Shown piece by piece: positions 4,216 to 6,634 of a stretch of 6,634 bases of DNA. The position numbers and the translations under genes were made by a program. The notes under the pieces were generated by a model. The model ran no database searches. It was not told the DNA's origin and saw only the letters and a list, made by a program, of their open reading frames with translations. How positions within the stretch are numbered: the first letter of the stretch is position 1; every line of letters starts with the position of its first letter. This DNA comes from Lawsonibacter sp. (GTDB lineage Bacteria > Bacillota > Clostridia > Oscillospirales > Oscillospiraceae), in contig JAAWNI010000124.1 of NCBI GenBank assembly GCA_022798855.1, positions 1 through 6,634 of the forward strand, written 5' to 3'.

Positions 4216-6597
4216 TCAAATATCATCAAAGTCGAAGTCGGACAGGCTGTCCAGCACGGCCTGTTCGGCTTCCGTCGTGTCGTTCATCAGCAGCTCCGCC
4301 GCCTGCTGGGGGCTGACGCCCCAGATTTCCCCCAGATTCTCGGCGATGTCGTTCTTCTCATTGGGGGAGAAATCGGCGAAGGCCCGGCGGAGGAAGACCA
4401 GCGCCCGGCGGAACATCTCATCGTCCAGGCCGGAGAGGTAGCCGTCCAGCTGCCGCCACAGGGACAGCCGGGCGATGAGGGCGCGGCGGTTCTTCCCCGC
4501 CAGCCCCTCGAACCACCCCGCCCCCAGGTCGGCGGGGACGCCGGGGGACAGCCGCCGGGCCACCTCCCGGGCGAGGAGGCCCTCATCCGCTTCCCCCCGC
4601 TCCAGAAGGATGGCCATGGCGAAGCCGGAACACCGGGTGTTCAGGTCGTCCCGGTCGGAGACGCGGGCCAGCAGGTCCAGCCACCGGTCCTTCTCCAGAA
4701 AATCATGGCTGAGCTGTAAAGCGTTCAGCCTGTCCATGGCAAGGGCCACAGCGGGCGCGGCCTTGGCGTCGCAGGCGCAGGCCCCCTCCAGGGTGAGACA
4801 GGCCCGCAGGTACAGCTGCTCCACAAGGGGGGCCACCGGCCGGGGGTCGAAGCGGCGCAAATCGCCGTACCGCACCACCAGGCTGAGCCGCTGGGCCGTC
4901 TCGGCCACGTCGGCCAGGGCGGCCTCGTCCACGCTCAGCCCCTGGAGCACCGACAGGGCGTGCCCAGCGGCGGCGGGCATCCCGCACAGGAAGGCGTCCT
5001 GAAAGATGGACGCGGCTTCTGAGATAGAGGTGCTGTTGTCCGCCCGTTCTTTCAGGGCGAAGGCCGCCGCCCCCTGGATGGAGTCCCCCATGAGGGCGGA
5101 TTCCACGATCTCGATCTCCGCTTCCGGGGTCCAGCGCAGCTCCCAGTACTCCCCCCAGTTGGCCCCCTCCTGCCGGGAGGGGAGGAGGGCGGCGAAATGG
5201 ATTCCCAGCACCCGCAGGCGGTGGAGGAAGAAGGACCGGCGCAGATCGGCCAGAGCGGCCGCCTCCGACTTTACGTTCAGCTTTTCCCGCAGGTCCAGGT
5301 CCAGCCGCTGGAGCTGGGCGGTGCGGAATTTCTCCAGCCGCAGCTCTTTGAGCTGCCGGTAGAAGTCCTCCTGCACGCTGGTGCGGGCCACCCCCTGGGG
5401 GAGGAAGCCGATGGTTTTGCCGATCTCGGTGTCCGCCGCCGCCAGGGCCAGCTCGGAGAACTGCCCGTGCCCCATGGCGGCCACGGAGGCGTCCCGCAGG
5501 TCTGACAAGGTTGGGTGCTTGCCCCCCCGCATGGCGCAGAGCGTCCGGGCCAGCCGGACGGACTCGATCACCTCGGCGGAGGACACCAGATTGCCCGCCT
5601 TCCGGTGGGCGGCGGCCAGCCGGGTGAGGTAGAGGGCGGGGGCTTCCGACAGCCCCTTGCCGTTCATGGACTCCCACAGCAGCTCAAAGTAGGCCGGGGC
5701 CTTGTTGCCCGCCCCGTAGCCCGACCGGGTGGTGAGCCGGTAGTAGGAGTAGGGCATCAGGGTGGCCAGGGCGCCGGCCCGGGGCAGGCGCTGTTCCTCC
5801 TCGGCGGCCATGGGGGCGTTTCCCTCCAGGCCCGCCACGTGGAAGGCTCCGCAGACACAGAAGATTTTTTCCGCCGGAACGCCGCTGTCGATGGCCTGGC
5901 AGATCACCCGCTTCATATAGGCTTCCCGCACCACTGTCTCGGCGGCGCGGCGGGGGCCGTCCTCTGTGGCCTGCCGCAGGTGATTGCCAAAGGTATTACA
6001 GGCAGCTTGATATTCCTCAAAGTTTTCGATCTGCTCGAAATTCCGCTCCCAGAAGGTGTCGTGGCTTTCGCCGGTGAGCATCTCCAGGCGCTTGTAGACC
6101 GATTCAGTGGTTTGGGCAGGGTCCTCTGTGTAGGGGCGGATATCATCCGCCCGTTCCTTGGCGTTCCCGGGGATATCCTGCGGGCGGATATTATCCGCCC
6201 CTACAGGTGCGTCGGAGTCCTTCTCCTGCGGCGCGCCGGGGTCGTCGCGCCCTACAGACGTTTCCTCCGCTTCCCGGAAGGCCAGAAACACCGACGAGGG
6301 CAAATCCATAAACCGGCACTCCACCCCGTGCTCATGGGCCCAGAGGATGGCCTGGACCTCTGGGGAGTAGATGGCGAAAGGCCACAGCACGGTTTGCACC
6401 GGCGGCGTCTTGGTGTAGGCCAGGATGGCGGCGGGGAATTTTGTCTCTGGGTGGCACAGCCACTCCATCTGGCCGTTCAGGTCGCTGGGGCCCTCCACCA
6501 GCACCAGCCGGGGCTGGGCCTGATCCAGCGCCCGCCGCAGGTGGAAGGCCGCCGCCGGGGACAGGTGGCGCACCCCGAAAAATGTCGGCGTTTTCAT
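4216..6597 (-). CDS. DUF5682 family protein with TIKI/EreA-like N-terminal signature
   Basis: The 793-residue product opens with FFGVRHLSP, holding GxxH at G8-H11, then a conserved VEGP with E35. A second GxxH lies in CGAFHVAGLEG at G250-H253. Two GxxH motifs plus a Glu are the signature of the TIKI/TraB/erythromycin-esterase-like superfamily of putative metal-dependent hydrolases. Further DUF5682 hallmarks are HDTFWERNFE at 179-188 and RSGYGAGNKAPAYFE at 291-305. Residues from about 330 onward are predicted to be mostly helical, with RYGDLRRFDPRP at 576-587, and the chain ends in an acidic LSDFDFDDI tail. There is no signal peptide or clear membrane segment. Residues 114-156 are encoded by three palindromic repeats and form an extra linker. 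The ATG at 6595-6597 overlaps the TGA of the upstream gene (ATGA), implying translational coupling; only a weak GGGAG lies upstream. Related loci include a MoxR ATPase and a VWA protein; the latter follows here. The biochemical activity is unproven. Confidence 0.88.
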   Translation of the reverse strand: MKTPTFFGVRHLSPAAAFHLRRALDQAQPRLVLVEGPSDLNGQMEWLCHPETKFPAAILAYTKTPPVQTVLWPFAIYSPEVQAILWAHEHGVECRFMDLPSSVFLAFREAEETSVGRDDPGAPQEKDSDAPVGADNIRPQDIPGNAKERADDIRPYTEDPAQTTESVYKRLEMLTGESHDTFWERNFEQIENFEEYQAACNTFGNHLRQATEDGPRRAAETVVREAYMKRVICQAIDSGVPAEKIFCVCGAFHVAGLEGNAPMAAEEEQRLPRAGALATLMPYSYYRLTTRSGYGAGNKAPAYFELLWESMNGKGLSEAPALYLTRLAAAHRKAGNLVSSAEVIESVRLARTLCAMRGGKHPTLSDLRDASVAAMGHGQFSELALAAADTEIGKTIGFLPQGVARTSVQEDFYRQLKELRLEKFRTAQLQRLDLDLREKLNVKSEAAALADLRRSFFLHRLRVLGIHFAALLPSRQEGANWGEYWELRWTPEAEIEIVESALMGDSIQGAAAFALKERADNSTSISEAASIFQDAFLCGMPAAAGHALSVLQGLSVDEAALADVAETAQRLSLVVRYGDLRRFDPRPVAPLVEQLYLRACLTLEGACACDAKAAPAVALAMDRLNALQLSHDFLEKDRWLDLLARVSDRDDLNTRCSGFAMAILLERGEADEGLLAREVARRLSPGVPADLGAGWFEGLAGKNRRALIARLSLWRQLDGYLSGLDDEMFRRALVFLRRAFADFSPNEKNDIAENLGEIWGVSPQQAAELLMNDTTEAEQAVLDSLSDFDFDDI
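6131..6153 (-). repeat. Palindromic dispersed repeat inside DUF5682 gene (copy B)
   Basis: GGGCGGAT (6134-6141) and ATCCGCCC (6145-6152) pair around ATC, with the same TAGGGG left end as the intergenic copy at 1211-1234. On the - strand it is translated in frame as RADDIRPY, residues 149-156 of the DUF5682 protein. Confidence 0.82.
6181..6203 (+). repeat. Palindromic dispersed repeat inside DUF5682 gene, inverted (copy C)
   Basis: GGGCGGAT (6182-6189) and ATCCGCCC (6193-6200) pair around ATT. The TAGGGG end is on the opposite side from copy B, so the two copies face each other and form a 77-bp inverted repeat (6129-6205). On the - strand it is translated as VGADNIRP, residues 132-139. Confidence 0.8.
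6227..6257 (-). repeat. Second type of palindromic repeat inside DUF5682 gene
   Basis: GGCGCG (6230-6235) and CGCGCC (6246-6251) pair across a 10-base loop. On the - strand the unit begins CTGTAGGGCGCGACGAC, sharing the GTAGGG lead-in of the other repeats but with a different core. It is translated as SVGRDDPGAPQ (residues 114-124). I recall similar units in related genomes, but only one copy is visible here. Confidence 0.45.
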
Positions 6598-6634
6598 TTT
6601 CCGTTCAGCTCCCGGCAGGCCCGGTAGAGGGGCA
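6594..6634 (-). CDS. 3' end of an upstream gene, product not identifiable (partial)
   Basis: On the - strand the last twelve codons read PLYRACRELNGK and end at TGA (6594-6596). This stop overlaps the DUF5682 start codon as ATGA, the usual sign of translational coupling in one operon. Codon use matches the neighbouring genes. The fragment is too short to identify. From the gene order of related loci it is probably a MoxR-type AAA+ ATPase, or else another component of the set such as DUF5691; this is inference from context only. Confidence 0.6.
   Translation of the reverse strand, partial: PLYRACRELNGK

Noticed and set aside
6131..6257. CRISPR-like array of short repeats
   Set aside because: Only two copies of one palindrome, in opposite orientation, plus one unrelated palindrome. 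There are no regular spacers, and the region is translated within a conserved gene.
5515..6627. A 370-codon open frame on the + strand opposite the DUF5682 gene, and a 324-codon frame at 4703-5677 on the - strand in another phase
   Set aside because: Both are low-complexity shadow frames rich in G, A, R and P, while the DUF5682 frame holds the conserved family blocks.

Overview
The window is high-GC DNA (codon third positions strongly G/C) with tightly packed genes. It most likely comes from an endospore-forming member of the Clostridia in the Oscillospiraceae/Ruminococcaceae range. Three things support this: a spoIIR gene, a MEP-pathway ispE, and dispersed palindromic repeats of a style I associate with that group. 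The taxonomic placement is inference; no rRNA or other marker is present.

Left half, + strand: the 3' part of a DUF1015-family gene (2-1213, start lost off the left edge), then ispE (1273-2124), then spoIIR (2281-2901). A palindromic repeat follows the DUF1015 gene and supplies its stop codon. Between ispE and spoIIR lies an 18-21 bp hairpin that looks like the ispE terminator. A candidate forespore (sigma-F/sigma-G type) promoter for spoIIR is embedded in it. spoIIR ends in a second hairpin terminator whose T-tract overlaps the stop codon of the convergent gene.

Right half, - strand, read from right to left: the last codons of an unidentified upstream gene (6594-6634), a 793-residue DUF5682-family protein (4216-6597) joined to it by an ATGA overlap, and a 379-residue von Willebrand factor A (VWA) protein (2932-4071). 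From family knowledge, DUF5682 and this VWA type are usually encoded with a MoxR-type AAA+ ATPase and often with DUF5691 and SWIM zinc-finger proteins. Those partners would lie beyond the right edge. The DUF5682 N-terminus carries two GxxH motifs and a glutamate that resemble the TIKI/TraB/EreA superfamily signature. The VWA protein has an intact metal-ion (MIDAS) site. Together they suggest a poorly characterised ATPase-VWA-hydrolase machine.

Repeats shape the window. A 121-bp, four-hairpin inverted-repeat element separates the DUF5682 and VWA genes. Copies of the GGGCGGAT...ATCCGCCC palindrome occur once between genes and twice, in opposite orientations, inside the DUF5682 coding sequence. 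A third, different palindrome sits next to the latter two. The three intragenic repeats are translated in frame as a linker of about 43 residues.
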